NCBI RefSeq assembly: GCF_900142135.1
Contig: NZ_FQZU01000006.1
Coordinates: 62,001 to 126,000 of the forward strand
Reading direction: 5' to 3'
DNA: 64,000 nt
Source: Desulfatibacillum alkenivorans DSM 16219
GTDB lineage: Bacteria; Desulfobacterota; Desulfobacteria; Desulfobacterales; Desulfatibacillaceae
The notes under the pieces: generated by a model
The model's database searches: none
Told to the model about the DNA's origin: nothing
What the model saw: only the letters and a program-made list of their open reading frames with translations
Part shown: positions 25,562-33,787 of the stretch, piece by piece
Position numbering within the stretch: the stretch's first letter is position 1
How the letters are laid out: the number at the start of each line of letters is the position of its first letter
Position numbers and translations under genes: made by a program

Positions 25562-25969
25562 TCAGTTAAGCCATTTGACGATAAAAAAACCCGCCGCCGA
25601 AACCGCCCCTGTTATGACCATCCCCCAGGCCATGTCTATTACCACCACATCGGCATGCCAACCTTTAAACAGCGCCATGCTAACCAGGTCGAACGTCCCG
25701 TAGGTCACCAGGCCGAACAGCATCCCTTTCCAAAGCGCCTCTTTGAAATTATCCCCGGAGATTGCCGGGTAAACCACGAAAACCAGCACGCCGCAGACAA
25801 AGATCAGGTAGAACAGGGAGGCGGCAATCCAATTGACATGGTCGCTGAACAGAGCCCCCATCCTCCTGTGGTAATAGCCCTTGGCGAAAAAACCAACCCA
25901 GAGGATGTCCCCCGCCATGTATACCAGAAGGGTGAGCGCATAAGCCGCAAGCGTATTCTTGATCCCCAT
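25562..25969 (-). CDS. DUF2177 family membrane protein
   Basis: A 135-residue integral membrane protein with four hydrophobic segments (about 8-28, 48-70, 80-100, 112-132). It has family-like residues DILWVGFFAKGYYHRRMG near the N-terminus and GLVTYGTFDLVSMALFKGW in the third segment. The length matches DUF2177 members. No known function. Its 3' end abuts the repeat-bearing gap, and the 61-residue gene is 81 bp upstream on the same strand, so they may be co-transcribed. Confidence 0.82.
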   Translation of the reverse strand: MGIKNTLAAYALTLLVYMAGDILWVGFFAKGYYHRRMGALFSDHVNWIAASLFYLIFVCGVLVFVVYPAISGDNFKEALWKGMLFGLVTYGTFDLVSMALFKGWHADVVVIDMAWGMVITGAVSAAGFFIVKWLN

Positions 25970-26050
25970 AGTTTCCCGCCTTGATCTAAAAGATTTTTCA
26001 AATTTTTCGAGCCCATGATGGGAAGAAAAAGGAGGCCCGTGTTCCTTCGC

Positions 26051-26236
26051 CTAGGACTTTTGAATCGGAATGTTGCCGGCAAATCGGCCTGTCACGCCAT
26101 TATCCACGCATTCATCCAATTGTTCTTCGGTTGCTTCCTCCACGTTGGTGAGAGCGTCAATGGGGCAGATAAACTCATTTCCCGCCTTATCCTTTACCCG
26201 GACATAGGTTTCCCTGGGCGTTTTTTCCTGATTCAT
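26051..26236 (-). CDS. Small hypothetical protein (61 residues)
   Basis: A soluble, acidic 61-residue protein. AGGAG lies 5 nt before the ATG, which supports translation. It begins MNQEKTPRETYVRVKDKAGN and has a beta-rich N-terminal half (YVRVKDKAGNEFICPIDAL) followed by an acidic helix (NVEEATEEQLDECVDNGV). Two Cys are present, but not in a CxxC motif. Not recognised; similar short proteins occur in sulfate reducers as conserved hypotheticals (from memory, low certainty). Confidence 0.6.
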   Translation of the reverse strand: MNQEKTPRETYVRVKDKAGNEFICPIDALTNVEEATEEQLDECVDNGVTGRFAGNIPIQKS

Positions 26237-26609
26237 GACCGCTCCTGGTAAATCGTTTGAGGGTTTGCACGGACCATGCTTCGGCCTTTTACGTGAAAGC
26301 AGTGTTGATCTAATATTGGTATATTATTCAGAATACGGAGGAAATTGCCTTATGTCAATCAAAACCGCCTTCATTAATGCCTTCTTCATCCGGCTTGGCG
26401 CGGCCTGCTTTCGGGAGAACAATCCCAAGCAAAAGAAAGGTCTTGCCGCCGCGCCCAATGCGCGCCCAATGCTTGACCTTGTGTTTGGGATACAGTACCA
26501 TTTCTCCACCGTTTTATTCACAATGATCAAAAGCTCCTGCAGCCGGCAAGATATCGTTGATCCGGGCCTTTTTTTGTCATCAAAGGTTGCGCCGTGAAAG
26601 GTTTTTTCC
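26237..26609. other. Intergenic region upstream of the alpha/beta hydrolase
   Basis: AT-rich stretch at 26300-26350 that could hold a promoter for the hydrolase. There is a small tandem duplication CGCGCCCAATG/CGCGCCCAATG at about 26450-26472. An 82-codon frame at 26352-26597 is judged unlikely to be a gene (see rejected items). Confidence 0.45.
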
Positions 26610-27746
26610 ATGGAAGATTTTCAATTTCCCGTAGGGTATCATGATCTCCACAAGGTGAAAATTATCGATTTCCAGCTAAACCGTTGGCATTCCTGGGGAT
26701 ACACTTCTTTGCAGGACATGAGGGCCGCGGCCGCAAAAATCAGAAAGCTGGACGACTGGAAAGACGCCCTCCTGGCCCGGATGAACATCGCCCTGGAGCA
26801 GGGAAGGCTGCTGAACGCCGTGTTTAATTGCCGGGCCGCCGATTTTTTCGTCCATCCCTCGGACCCGGACAAAAAGCGCATTTACGACATGTTCATAGAC
26901 ATGTTTTACAATGACCGATTCAAAGACGAATCCCTAAAGCGCGTTTGGATTCCCTACGAAGGCGCGGCCATTCCCGCGCTGCACATTCCGGCGTCCGGAG
27001 ATAAATCCAAGGGGGCCATGGTCATCCACGGCGGGTTTGACTCCTACATGGAGGAATTGCTTTCGTGCGCCGTGTATTTCAGCAACCGGGGTTATGACGT
27101 GATTTTGTTTGAAGGCCCGGGCCAGGGGGCGGCGCTCAAGGAAAAAGGCCTGTTTCTGGATCATCGCTGGGAAAAGCCGGTCAAGGCCGTTTTGGATCAT
27201 TTCGGCCTGGAAGAATGCGCGCTCCTGGGTTTCTCCATGGGAGGATGGTTTTGCTTTCGCGCCGCAGCCTTTGAGCCCCGGATCAAGCAGGTGATCGCTT
27301 CCAGCATCGCCTACGACTATATGCAGATCCCTCCCAAAGCCTTGCAGGCGCTGGCCAATTGGTTCATGAAACATCCCCGTCTTACCGAGGTCTCGAGCCG
27401 GTGGAAGATGAAGTTCATGCCCCAGGAAAAATGGGGCGTGGAAAACTTCATGTACATCACGGGCAAGAATTCCATTGTGGATCTCTTTCACGAAATGCAA
27501 AAGATGAACGCCGACAACCTCAAGTCGGAGCTGGTGACGCAGGACGTGCTGATTTTAACCGGCGACGAAGACCATTTCATCCCCCTTAAAATGCATCATA
27601 TGCAGGTCGCCGCGCTCAAGAACGCCCGATCCGTGGAAGGGCGGGTATTCACCCGCAAGGACCAGGCCCAGAACCATTGCATGATCGGCAACACCGGGCT
27701 GATGCTTGCCGTCATCAAAGAGTGGCTGGAAAAAACAAAAGGCTGA
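26610..27746 (+). CDS. Alpha/beta hydrolase, FrsA/dienelactone-hydrolase-like
   Basis: A 378-residue cytoplasmic hydrolase. A ~115-residue helical N-terminal region is followed by an alpha/beta fold. It has an oxyanion segment VIHGGFDSY (~138-146), nucleophile elbow GFSMGGW with Ser209, an acid in LTGDEDHFIP (Asp319 or Asp321) and His356 in AQNHCMIGN. This layout is like FrsA-type esterases with an N-terminal cap. GAAAGG is about 8 nt before the ATG. No operon partner; tpx follows 148 bp downstream with its own operator. Substrate unknown, ester or C-C hydrolysis likely. Confidence 0.87.
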   Translation: MEDFQFPVGYHDLHKVKIIDFQLNRWHSWGYTSLQDMRAAAAKIRKLDDWKDALLARMNIALEQGRLLNAVFNCRAADFFVHPSDPDKKRIYDMFIDMFYNDRFKDESLKRVWIPYEGAAIPALHIPASGDKSKGAMVIHGGFDSYMEELLSCAVYFSNRGYDVILFEGPGQGAALKEKGLFLDHRWEKPVKAVLDHFGLEECALLGFSMGGWFCFRAAAFEPRIKQVIASSIAYDYMQIPPKALQALANWFMKHPRLTEVSSRWKMKFMPQEKWGVENFMYITGKNSIVDLFHEMQKMNADNLKSELVTQDVLILTGDEDHFIPLKMHHMQVAALKNARSVEGRVFTRKDQAQNHCMIGNTGLMLAVIKEWLEKTKG

Positions 27747-27763
27747 ATTATTGCGGAAATCAT

Positions 27764-27790
27764 CCGTATTGATAAGAATTATCAATACGG
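27764..27790. promoter_or_regulatory. 27-bp perfect inverted repeat, candidate Fur/PerR-type operator upstream of tpx
   Basis: Arms CCGTATTGATAA and TTATCAATACGG pair perfectly around GAA. The core TTGATAA-GAA-TTATCAA resembles Fur-superfamily boxes (GATAAT-like half sites). It lies 105 bp before the thiol peroxidase start and has no T-run, so it is not a terminator. The regulator assignment is inference. Confidence 0.6.
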
Positions 27791-27894
27791 CCCTTGCCAC
27801 ACGCCAGGCCGCTCTTATGTTTTCAGGTAGGTTTTGGACAAAAGCGAAAATCTTTATCCCCTGACTGCTTTTCTCACGTGAAAGGAGAAAGACC

Positions 27895-28395
27895 ATGGCT
27901 CAGTTTACATTGCAAGGCAACCCATTTGAAACCGTCGGCGAACTCCCGGGCATTGGAACGGCGGCCCCTGGCTTCACCCTGACGAAGGTGGACCTCTCGG
28001 ATCTTTCCCTGGATGAATTCAAGGGAAAGAATGTGCTTTTGAATATATTCCCCAGCATCGACACGGGCGTGTGCGCCATGAGCGTCAGAAAGTTCAACGC
28101 CGAGGCCAGCTCCCTGGATAACACGGTGGTCCTGTGCGTTTCCATGGACCTGCCCTTCGCCCTGGGGCGTTTTTGCGGCGCCGAAGGCCTGGACGACGTG
28201 GTTCCGGTTTCGGCTTTCAGGGCCGGAGGGTTCGGCGACGCCTACGGCGTCAAGATTGCCAACGGCCCCCTGGCCGGGCTATTTGCACGGTCCGTGGTGA
28301 TTATCGATACGGAGGGCAAGGTCAAGTACACCCAACTGGCGCCGGAAACGGGGCAGGAGCCGGATTATGAGGCAGCCCTTGCGGCCTTGAAATAG
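27895..28395 (+). CDS. tpx: Thiol peroxidase (Tpx, atypical 2-Cys peroxiredoxin)
   Basis: A 166-residue peroxiredoxin that reduces peroxides with thioredoxin. Peroxidatic Cys60 is in [16 protein letters not shown] (T57xxC60 pattern), resolving Cys94 is in [12 protein letters not shown], and the C-terminal [14 protein letters not shown] is typical. Canonical Tpx has DTPVC; here Gly replaces the Pro. AAAGGAG is 7-8 nt before ATG 27895. It is monocistronic, with a strong terminator at 28464-28490 and a palindromic operator upstream. In a strict anaerobe it belongs to the oxygen/peroxide defence set, together with the convergent hybrid-cluster protein gene. Confidence 0.96.
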   Translation: MAQFTLQGNPFETVGELPGIGTAAPGFTLTKVDLSDLSLDEFKGKNVLLNIFPSIDTGVCAMSVRKFNAEASSLDNTVVLCVSMDLPFALGRFCGAEGLDDVVPVSAFRAGGFGDAYGVKIANGPLAGLFARSVVIIDTEGKVKYTQLAPETGQEPDYEAALAALK

Positions 28396-28463
28396 GAATC
28401 CTTCGTTTTCACCGAATAAATAGAAATATTTTTTCGTGCGGGCGATCAGGCCCGGCGGAATGA

Positions 28464-28490
28464 ACGGGGGGCTGCAAGGCCCCCCGTTTT
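28464..28490 (+). terminator. Rho-independent terminator of tpx
   Basis: Perfect 9-bp GC stem ACGGGGGGC / GCCCCCCGT (28464-28472, 28479-28487) with a 6-nt loop, followed by TTTT. Confidence 0.88.
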
Positions 28491-28501
28491 GATTGGGCTT
28501 T

Positions 28502-30142
28502 TTACTTTCCGGCCATCATGGCGGCGATATCTTCTTCGACCTCCCCGATGGGTTTTAAATCGAATTTTTCCACAATCACCTTGGCCACATTGGGGGAGAG
28601 AAACCCGGGCAATGTGGGGCCAAGGCGCATGCCTTTCACCCCCAGGTGAAGCAGAGCCAGCAATACGGCCACGGCCTTTTGTTCATACCAGGCGATGTCG
28701 TAGGAAATGGGCAGGTCGTTGATGTCGTCCAGCCCGAACACCTCTTTGAGTTTGAGGGCTATGACCGCCAGGGAGTAGGAGTCGTTGCACTGCCCGGCGT
28801 CCAGCACGCGGGGAATTCCGCCAATGTCGCCCAGGTCCAGTTTGTTGTACCGGTACTTGGCGCATCCCGCCGTGAGGATCACCGTATCCTTGGGCAGGTT
28901 TTCCGCCACCTCGGTGAAATAACAGCGCGTTTTGTGGCGTCCGTCGCAACCGGCCATGACCACGAAGCGCTTGATCGCCCCGGATTTTACGGCGTCAACG
29001 ACCTTGTCCGCCAGGGCGAGCACCTGATGATGGGCGAATCCTCCCACGATCTTGCCGGTCTCAATCTCCACCGGCGGCTGGCAGGTTTTCGCCAAGGCGA
29101 TCGCCGGAGAGAAGTCTTTGGCGCCTCCAGCCGGCCTGTCCTCAATATGTTTTGCGCCCGGATAGCTGACCACGTTCGTCGTAAACAGCCTGTCCAGGTA
29201 AGTATTGTCCTTTTTGATGGGGATCAGGCAGTTTGTGGTCAGGATGATGGCGCCGTTGAAGGACTCGAAGTCCTTGTTCTGATGCCACCATGAACCGCCG
29301 TAATTCCCCACAAAGTGATCGTACTTCTTAAAGGCCGGGTAATAGTTGGCGGGCAGCATTTCCCCATGGGTGTATACGTCCACCCCGGTCCCCTCGGTTT
29401 GCTTGAGCAACTCCTCCATGTCCTTGAGATCGTGGCCCGAGATCAAAATGCCGGGATTGCCCCGCACCCCGATGTTTACTTCCGTTATTTCAGGATTCCC
29501 GTACACCGTGGTGTTGGCCTCGTCGAGCAGGGCCATGGTATTGACCGCCGTCTCGCCCGCCTTCATGACCATGGCGATCATGTCGTCCACGGAAAGCTCT
29601 TTCGTGGTGGAAGCCAGGGCTTCCATGAGGAATCCGTAGATGTCGTCCTTTTCAAAGCCGAGAATGGCGGCGTGGTCGGCGTAGGCGGAGATCCCCTTGC
29701 ACCCGAAAATCAGAAACCCCCGCAGGGATTTGGCGTCTTCGTCCGGGGCCGTGGTGAGGCGGACTTCCTCAGATTTGGCCTTGGCCATGATTTCATCTTT
29801 ATCCTCCGACGCCCATGTTGCGCAGTCGGGAAGATCGCCCGAGGCCCCGGCCTTCTCAGCAACCGCTTCCCGGACCTTGAGGGCCTTTTTGATCCAATCA
29901 ATGATGATCTCATCGTCCCAGGCCGCATTCGTGATGGTGACGAATAGAGCCTGGCAGATGAAGCGGCCCGCCTCTCTATCCACGACGCCCTTTTCCTGCA
30001 GCTTTTCGCCATAGACTGAGATGCCCTTGCAAACATAAATCAGCAGGTCCTGGAGGTCGGCCGTTTCTTCGGGCTTGCCGCAGACTCCCCTGATGGTGCA
30101 TCCTTGGTTTTTTGCGGTTTCCTGACATTGAAAACAAAACAT
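28502..30142 (-). CDS. hcp: Hybrid-cluster protein (Hcp, hydroxylamine/NO reductase)
   Basis: A 546-residue iron-sulfur protein. ATG 30142 has AAGGAGG 6 nt upstream; an in-frame ATG two codons earlier would sit on the RBS. The N-terminal cluster ligands are C3, C6, C15 and C21 ([19 protein letters not shown]), the CxxC-x8-C-x5-C spacing of class I/II Hcp. Hybrid-cluster ligand regions are visible: ISGHDLKDM (His), YTHGEMLPA (Glu), TTNCLIP (Cys), [16 protein letters not shown] and [12 protein letters not shown]. Hcp reduces NO to N2O and/or hydroxylamine and protects against nitrosative stress. No frdX or reductase partner is adjacent. It is convergent with tpx. A weak CRP/FNR-like element (ATTGTGCG ... 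CGCAAT) lies about 90 bp upstream. Confidence 0.97.
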   Translation of the reverse strand: MFCFQCQETAKNQGCTIRGVCGKPEETADLQDLLIYVCKGISVYGEKLQEKGVVDREAGRFICQALFVTITNAAWDDEIIIDWIKKALKVREAVAEKAGASGDLPDCATWASEDKDEIMAKAKSEEVRLTTAPDEDAKSLRGFLIFGCKGISAYADHAAILGFEKDDIYGFLMEALASTTKELSVDDMIAMVMKAGETAVNTMALLDEANTTVYGNPEITEVNIGVRGNPGILISGHDLKDMEELLKQTEGTGVDVYTHGEMLPANYYPAFKKYDHFVGNYGGSWWHQNKDFESFNGAIILTTNCLIPIKKDNTYLDRLFTTNVVSYPGAKHIEDRPAGGAKDFSPAIALAKTCQPPVEIETGKIVGGFAHHQVLALADKVVDAVKSGAIKRFVVMAGCDGRHKTRCYFTEVAENLPKDTVILTAGCAKYRYNKLDLGDIGGIPRVLDAGQCNDSYSLAVIALKLKEVFGLDDINDLPISYDIAWYEQKAVAVLLALLHLGVKGMRLGPTLPGFLSPNVAKVIVEKFDLKPIGEVEEDIAAMMAGK

Positions 30143-30360
30143 GGTCATCCTCCTTGGTAAATGAAAAAGTAGGCGTTGAAGACGATTGCGGAGCGTCCTT
30201 GCTCTTACTGCTAAACGCGCCGCCTGTCCGTGAATTGTGCGAAATGCCGCAATTTTCCCCTTATGTACACGATGATTCCAGGCTAAAGAATAAGCCCCCT
30301 CTTGTCTACATAAACCGGGGAATATTCCGCGGCGTTATCGATGAACGAATGCAGCCGCGC

Positions 30361-30678
30361 TCATATGGGCGGAGCTATGGTCACCAAAACCCGCATGTCG
30401 GCGTCCGCCCGAATGCCGTGAGGAGCGGCGATGTCGCAAACAAGCATGTCCCCCTTTTGGGCGGGCAGGGTCTTTTCGTTTGCGCCCAGGAAAGCGCCTT
30501 GCCCTTCCAAAACCAGAATTGATAGCTGCCCCTCAATATCGTGAGAATGGACGGGAAGAACCTGACCCGCCTGAAAATTGAAATTGATGATTTTAAAGTA
30601 GGGGGAGTCATGCACCAGAAAATTTGAAACTCCCTTTTCCGAAAAACCGTTGGAATCAAAGATGTTCATGCTTTTCAT
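30361..30678 (-). CDS. Small cupin-domain protein
   Basis: A 105-residue single-cupin protein. Metal-site motif 1 is HSHDIEGQLSILVLEGQG (two His then Glu/Gln) and motif 2 is GDMLVCDIAAPHGI with the final His. Small cupins bind Fe/Mn/Zn and act as enzymes or sensors. ATG 30678 was chosen for AAGGAGA at 5 nt; the longer frame to 30750 lacks an RBS. It is divergent from the FKBP gene; the gap between them holds a perfect TTGAC-N4-GTCAA palindrome that could control either. Function unknown. Confidence 0.83.
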   Translation of the reverse strand: MKSMNIFDSNGFSEKGVSNFLVHDSPYFKIINFNFQAGQVLPVHSHDIEGQLSILVLEGQGAFLGANEKTLPAQKGDMLVCDIAAPHGIRADADMRVLVTIAPPI

Positions 30679-30766
30679 TGGCTTCTCCTTTGCATAGGTC
30701 AAAAAGGGCGGAAGGCCTTTTCCCGCTGGGTTGAGGGCATCATACGGCAAACGGCCCTGCGCTTCC

Positions 30767-30780
30767 TTGACTCAAGTCAA
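30767..30780. promoter_or_regulatory. TTGAC-N4-GTCAA palindrome, candidate FNR/CRP-superfamily operator
   Basis: TTGACTCAAGTCAA is a perfect inverted repeat of 5-bp half sites, the spacing and form of FNR/HcpR-like sites. A third half site, AGTCAAA, follows at 30785. It lies 89 bp upstream of the cupin start and ~150 bp from the divergent FKBP start. Confidence 0.5.
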
Positions 30781-30856
30781 AAAAGTCAAATTTTTTTGGA
30801 AAAACAGGGCGCTGCCAGGAAAGGCTGATTTTTTTATTAAAATTTCAAGTCCTTCC

Positions 30857-30885
30857 TTGACCTCTATGGAAAAGATGCATAAAGT
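30857..30885 (+). promoter_or_regulatory. Putative promoter of the FKBP gene
   Basis: TTGACC (30857-30862), 17-bp spacer, TAAAGT (30880-30885), 42 bp before ATG 30928. Confidence 0.55.
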
Positions 30886-30927
30886 TTATGGAACGACATC
30901 CTAAAAGGATACCAAAAGGAGAATGAC

Positions 30928-31449
30928 ATGCAAAACGTGGAAAATGGCAAGTTCGTCCTGGTGCACTACACAGGAACCCTCGGCAGCGGAGAGGTTTTCG
31001 ACTCCAGCAAAGGCCGTCTGCCCCTGGAAGTGCAGATGGGCGCCGGCCAGTTGATTAGCGGGTTTGAGAAAGCTCTGGACGGCATGGAGCTGAACGAATC
31101 CAAAACCTTCACCCTGCAGCCGGAAGAAGCCTACGGCGAAAAGAGCGATGAGCTCCATCGGGCTTTTGAACGCTCCCAGATCCCGCCCAACCTGGACCCC
31201 AAAGTCGGGGACACCGTGGCCATGCAGGGCCCTGGCGGACAGCCCGTTCCCGCCAAGGTTATTGAAGCAGACGAGCAAAAAGTGGTCATCGACCTGAATC
31301 ATCCCCTGGCCGGCGAAGCCCTGACCTTTGAAATTCAGGTCGTGGGCATCAACGACGCTCCCACCCAGGCCCAGGAAGGCTGCGGCGGATGCAGCAGCGG
31401 CGGCTGCGGCGACGGCGGCTGCGGCGAACCCGGATCCTGCTGCTCCTAA
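30928..31449 (+). CDS. FKBP-type peptidyl-prolyl isomerase with Cys-rich metal-binding tail (SlyD-like)
   Basis: A 173-residue protein. The FKBP core is split by an insert-in-flap domain, as in SlyD: FVLVHYTGTLGSGEVFDSSK, MGAGQLISGFEKALDGM, insert ~70-125, then HPLAGEALTFEIQVVGI. The tail from ~150 is CGGCSSGGCGDGGCGEPG plus SCCS, seven Cys among Gly/Ser, a likely Ni/Zn site. SlyD delivers Ni to hydrogenase via HypB in E. coli; HypCFDE are encoded at 55-59.7 kb, so a similar role is plausible but inferred. GGAG is 6 nt before the ATG. Own promoter and strong terminator. Confidence 0.92.
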   Translation: MQNVENGKFVLVHYTGTLGSGEVFDSSKGRLPLEVQMGAGQLISGFEKALDGMELNESKTFTLQPEEAYGEKSDELHRAFERSQIPPNLDPKVGDTVAMQGPGGQPVPAKVIEADEQKVVIDLNHPLAGEALTFEIQVVGINDAPTQAQEGCGGCSSGGCGDGGCGEPGSCCS

Positions 31450-31471
31450 TCAGCGCAAATTTGAATGAATC

Positions 31472-31514
31472 AAGAGGCCGGACGTCCTTGGGGGCGCCCG
31501 GCCTCTTTTTTTTT
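31472..31514 (+). terminator. Rho-independent terminator of the FKBP gene
   Basis: Perfect 10-bp stem AAGAGGCCGG / CCGGCCTCTT (31472-31481, 31498-31507) followed by an uninterrupted T-run to 31514. The stop codon of the convergent permease gene lies at the edge of the T-run. Confidence 0.92.
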
Positions 31515-32625
31515 AATCAATCGTCTTTTGGAATTTCATGATGGCCAGGCTCAGAAAGCCCGCAGCCAGCAGCACCTGGGCGATGATGGGCTTTATCAGG
31601 GATTTTGCGCCCACGCCTTTTAACGCGATGCTATGGAGGATTTGCAGGTACCACCGCATGGGGTTGAAGATGGTCGCCGCCTGCACGCCTTCCGGCATGT
31701 TGTGAATGGGAAAGATAAACCCGCTCAGCAGAATCGCGGGCACAATAATCAAAAAGGCGGTCAGCAAGGCCTGCTGCTGGGTCCTGGCCGTCACGCTCAC
31801 CAACAAAGCCAGTCCCAGATTTCCCGTGATGTACACGCCCGAGCATGCGTAAAGCAGCAACAAAGACCCCTGAATTCGTATGCCGAAGACCAGAAAGGCG
31901 ATGATGAACATCAGGGTCATGGTCACGTACCCCGTGATCAAAAAAGGCAGGGTCTTGCCGATGATGAACTCGCTCTTGCGGATGGGCGTGACCATCACCT
32001 GCTCGATGGTGCCGATCTCCTTCTCCCGCACGATAGCCATGCTGGTGAGCACCAGCCCCACCAGGATGAGCATCACCGCGATCAATCCGGGCACGTAATA
32101 GAACTTGCTTTCCAGGTTGGGATTATACCAGGCCCGGCCTTCCAGGTTGACGGCGTCGGCGATTTTCCCCGCGCTCTTTTCCAGATGCCGGTTGTTGAAC
32201 AAGGCCGTCACCTGCCCGGCGTAGTTCATGATGATGGCCGTGTCGTTGCTGTAAATCCCGTCGCAAAGAACCTGCACCGGAGATTGCTTGCCGGATTTCA
32301 AGTCTTCGGCGAATCCGTAAGGGATGGAAATGGCGGCCAGGACTTCGCCCTTGTCCAGCATTTGGGGCAGCCTGGAGTCGTCCCGCAAAGTCACGGCCAC
32401 ATCAAAATACCCCGAATCGGAAAACCCGGAAATCAGGGTGCGGCTTTCCACGGTATTGTCCCTGTCCACAATGGCGACCTTGATGTTCTTCACGTCCGTG
32501 GTCAAAGCCAGGGACAAAATCGTCAATTGAACCAGGGGCATGACCATGATGACCATCCGCATGCGCTTGTCGCGGAACATCTGGAGGAATTCCTTGATCA
32601 GCATTTGTTTGATGCGTTCTTTCAT
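31513..32625 (-). CDS. ybhR: ABC-2 type transporter permease, YbhR-like
   Basis: A 370-residue inner-membrane permease. TM1 is near residue 25-42, followed by a large extracytoplasmic loop (~45-175), then five TM helices (~178-365) with the ABC-2 motif VREKEIGTIEQVMVTPIRKSEFIIGK and LLSGFIFPIHNMP. It is the last gene of a TetR-MFP-ATPase-permease-permease operon that mirrors cecR-ybhGFSR of enterobacteria. It pairs with the permease just upstream (19 bp). GAGGG is 7 nt before the ATG. Likely exports amphiphilic compounds or Na+/H+ (known for YbhFSR-type pumps); substrate here unknown. Confidence 0.88.
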   Translation of the reverse strand: MKERIKQMLIKEFLQMFRDKRMRMVIMVMPLVQLTILSLALTTDVKNIKVAIVDRDNTVESRTLISGFSDSGYFDVAVTLRDDSRLPQMLDKGEVLAAISIPYGFAEDLKSGKQSPVQVLCDGIYSNDTAIIMNYAGQVTALFNNRHLEKSAGKIADAVNLEGRAWYNPNLESKFYYVPGLIAVMLILVGLVLTSMAIVREKEIGTIEQVMVTPIRKSEFIIGKTLPFLITGYVTMTLMFIIAFLVFGIRIQGSLLLLYACSGVYITGNLGLALLVSVTARTQQQALLTAFLIIVPAILLSGFIFPIHNMPEGVQAATIFNPMRWYLQILHSIALKGVGAKSLIKPIIAQVLLAAGFLSLAIMKFQKTID

Positions 32626-32644
32626 TGCGCGACCCTCAATTATG

Positions 32645-33787
32645 TCAGTCCAGCATAAGCCGGAGTTTTTTATGCGCTAAAATCATCATGGCCGCGGCGT
32701 AGATCGTCAGCAGCAGGCCGTTTAACCACAGGATTTCCAGCCCCACCCCTTTCAGGTAGATCCCGCGAAGCATGGCGATGAAATACCTTGCCGGAACAAT
32801 ATAAGTGATTCCCTGGATGGGCAGCGGCATATTGTGGATGCCGAACACAAAACCGGATAGCAGCAAGGTGGGCATGTATCCCGATAAAATGGCGATCTGA
32901 TTGGCCAGCACCTGGCTTTTTAAGGCGATGCTCAAAAGCAGGCCGAAAAACAAGGCGCCCAGCAAAAAGATGGAGGACGCCAGGACCAGCAGCCCGGGAT
33001 TGCCCCGCATAGGCACATGGAAAATCCACCGCCCCATGGCCACGGCTATGGCCACGTCGGTCAGGCCCACCACAAAATAGGGCGTAATCTTGCCCAGAAC
33101 CAGTTCGGGAACCCGCAGGGGCGTGCTGATCAATTGCTCCATGGCGCCGGTTTCCCATTCCCGGGCCACGGTCACGCTGGTGAGCATGGCGGCGATAACC
33201 ACCATAACCAGGGCGATGATGCCGGGAATGATCACGTTCCGGCTTCTCAGGTCCGCGTTGTACCACGCTCGAGGTTCGATGACGGCCTGGCCCGGCGTTG
33301 CGCCCAGATGCCTCCCCGCCATTCTCACCGCCCGGACCTTGCTGTTGTATATGCGGCTCAGGTTGGTCAAATAGCCCATGGCCAGGCTGGCGTTGTTGGT
33401 GTTGGCGCCGTCCACAATCACCTGGACGTCCGCGGTTTTGCCTGCCAGGATGCGATCCCCGAAATCCCAGGGGATGACCAGCGCCACAATCACCTGGCCC
33501 GTATCCAGGTATTTTTGGATGTCCCGGTAGTTGTCCACGCCGTACTTGACGGAAAAATAGGGCGAGCCCTGGAATTGGCTCAAATAGTCCCGGCTCTGGG
33601 GCGTGTTGGACTGGTCCCAGACCACCGTGGGCACGTCCGACAGATCCATGGTCAAAGCCCAACCGAATATGGCGATCAAAAATACGGGAATGGCGATGGC
33701 CAAAGCCAGGCTGCGCCAGTCCCTTATCAGGTGGATGAACTCCTTGCGGGCCACGGCCCTCATTCTTTGGAACTTAAAGCCTTTCAT
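32645..33787 (-). CDS. ybhS: ABC-2 type transporter permease, YbhS-like
   Basis: A 380-residue permease with the same plan as its neighbour: TM1 (~25-45), large outside loop with DVQVIVDGANTNNASLAMGY, then five TM helices with VAREWETGAMEQLISTPLRVPELVLGK and LLLSGFVFGIHNMP. ATG 33787 overlaps the ATPase stop as ATGA, implying coupled translation. It forms the heterodimeric channel with the downstream permease (inferred from the family). Confidence 0.9.
   Translation of the reverse strand: MKGFKFQRMRAVARKEFIHLIRDWRSLALAIAIPVFLIAIFGWALTMDLSDVPTVVWDQSNTPQSRDYLSQFQGSPYFSVKYGVDNYRDIQKYLDTGQVIVALVIPWDFGDRILAGKTADVQVIVDGANTNNASLAMGYLTNLSRIYNSKVRAVRMAGRHLGATPGQAVIEPRAWYNADLRSRNVIIPGIIALVMVVIAAMLTSVTVAREWETGAMEQLISTPLRVPELVLGKITPYFVVGLTDVAIAVAMGRWIFHVPMRGNPGLLVLASSIFLLGALFFGLLLSIALKSQVLANQIAILSGYMPTLLLSGFVFGIHNMPLPIQGITYIVPARYFIAMLRGIYLKGVGLEILWLNGLLLTIYAAAMMILAHKKLRLMLD

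Noticed and set aside
26352-26597. 82-codon plus-strand frame with GGAGG 10 nt upstream
   Set aside because: No recognisable pattern, an internal 11-bp duplication and odd composition; more likely the leader of the alpha/beta hydrolase gene.
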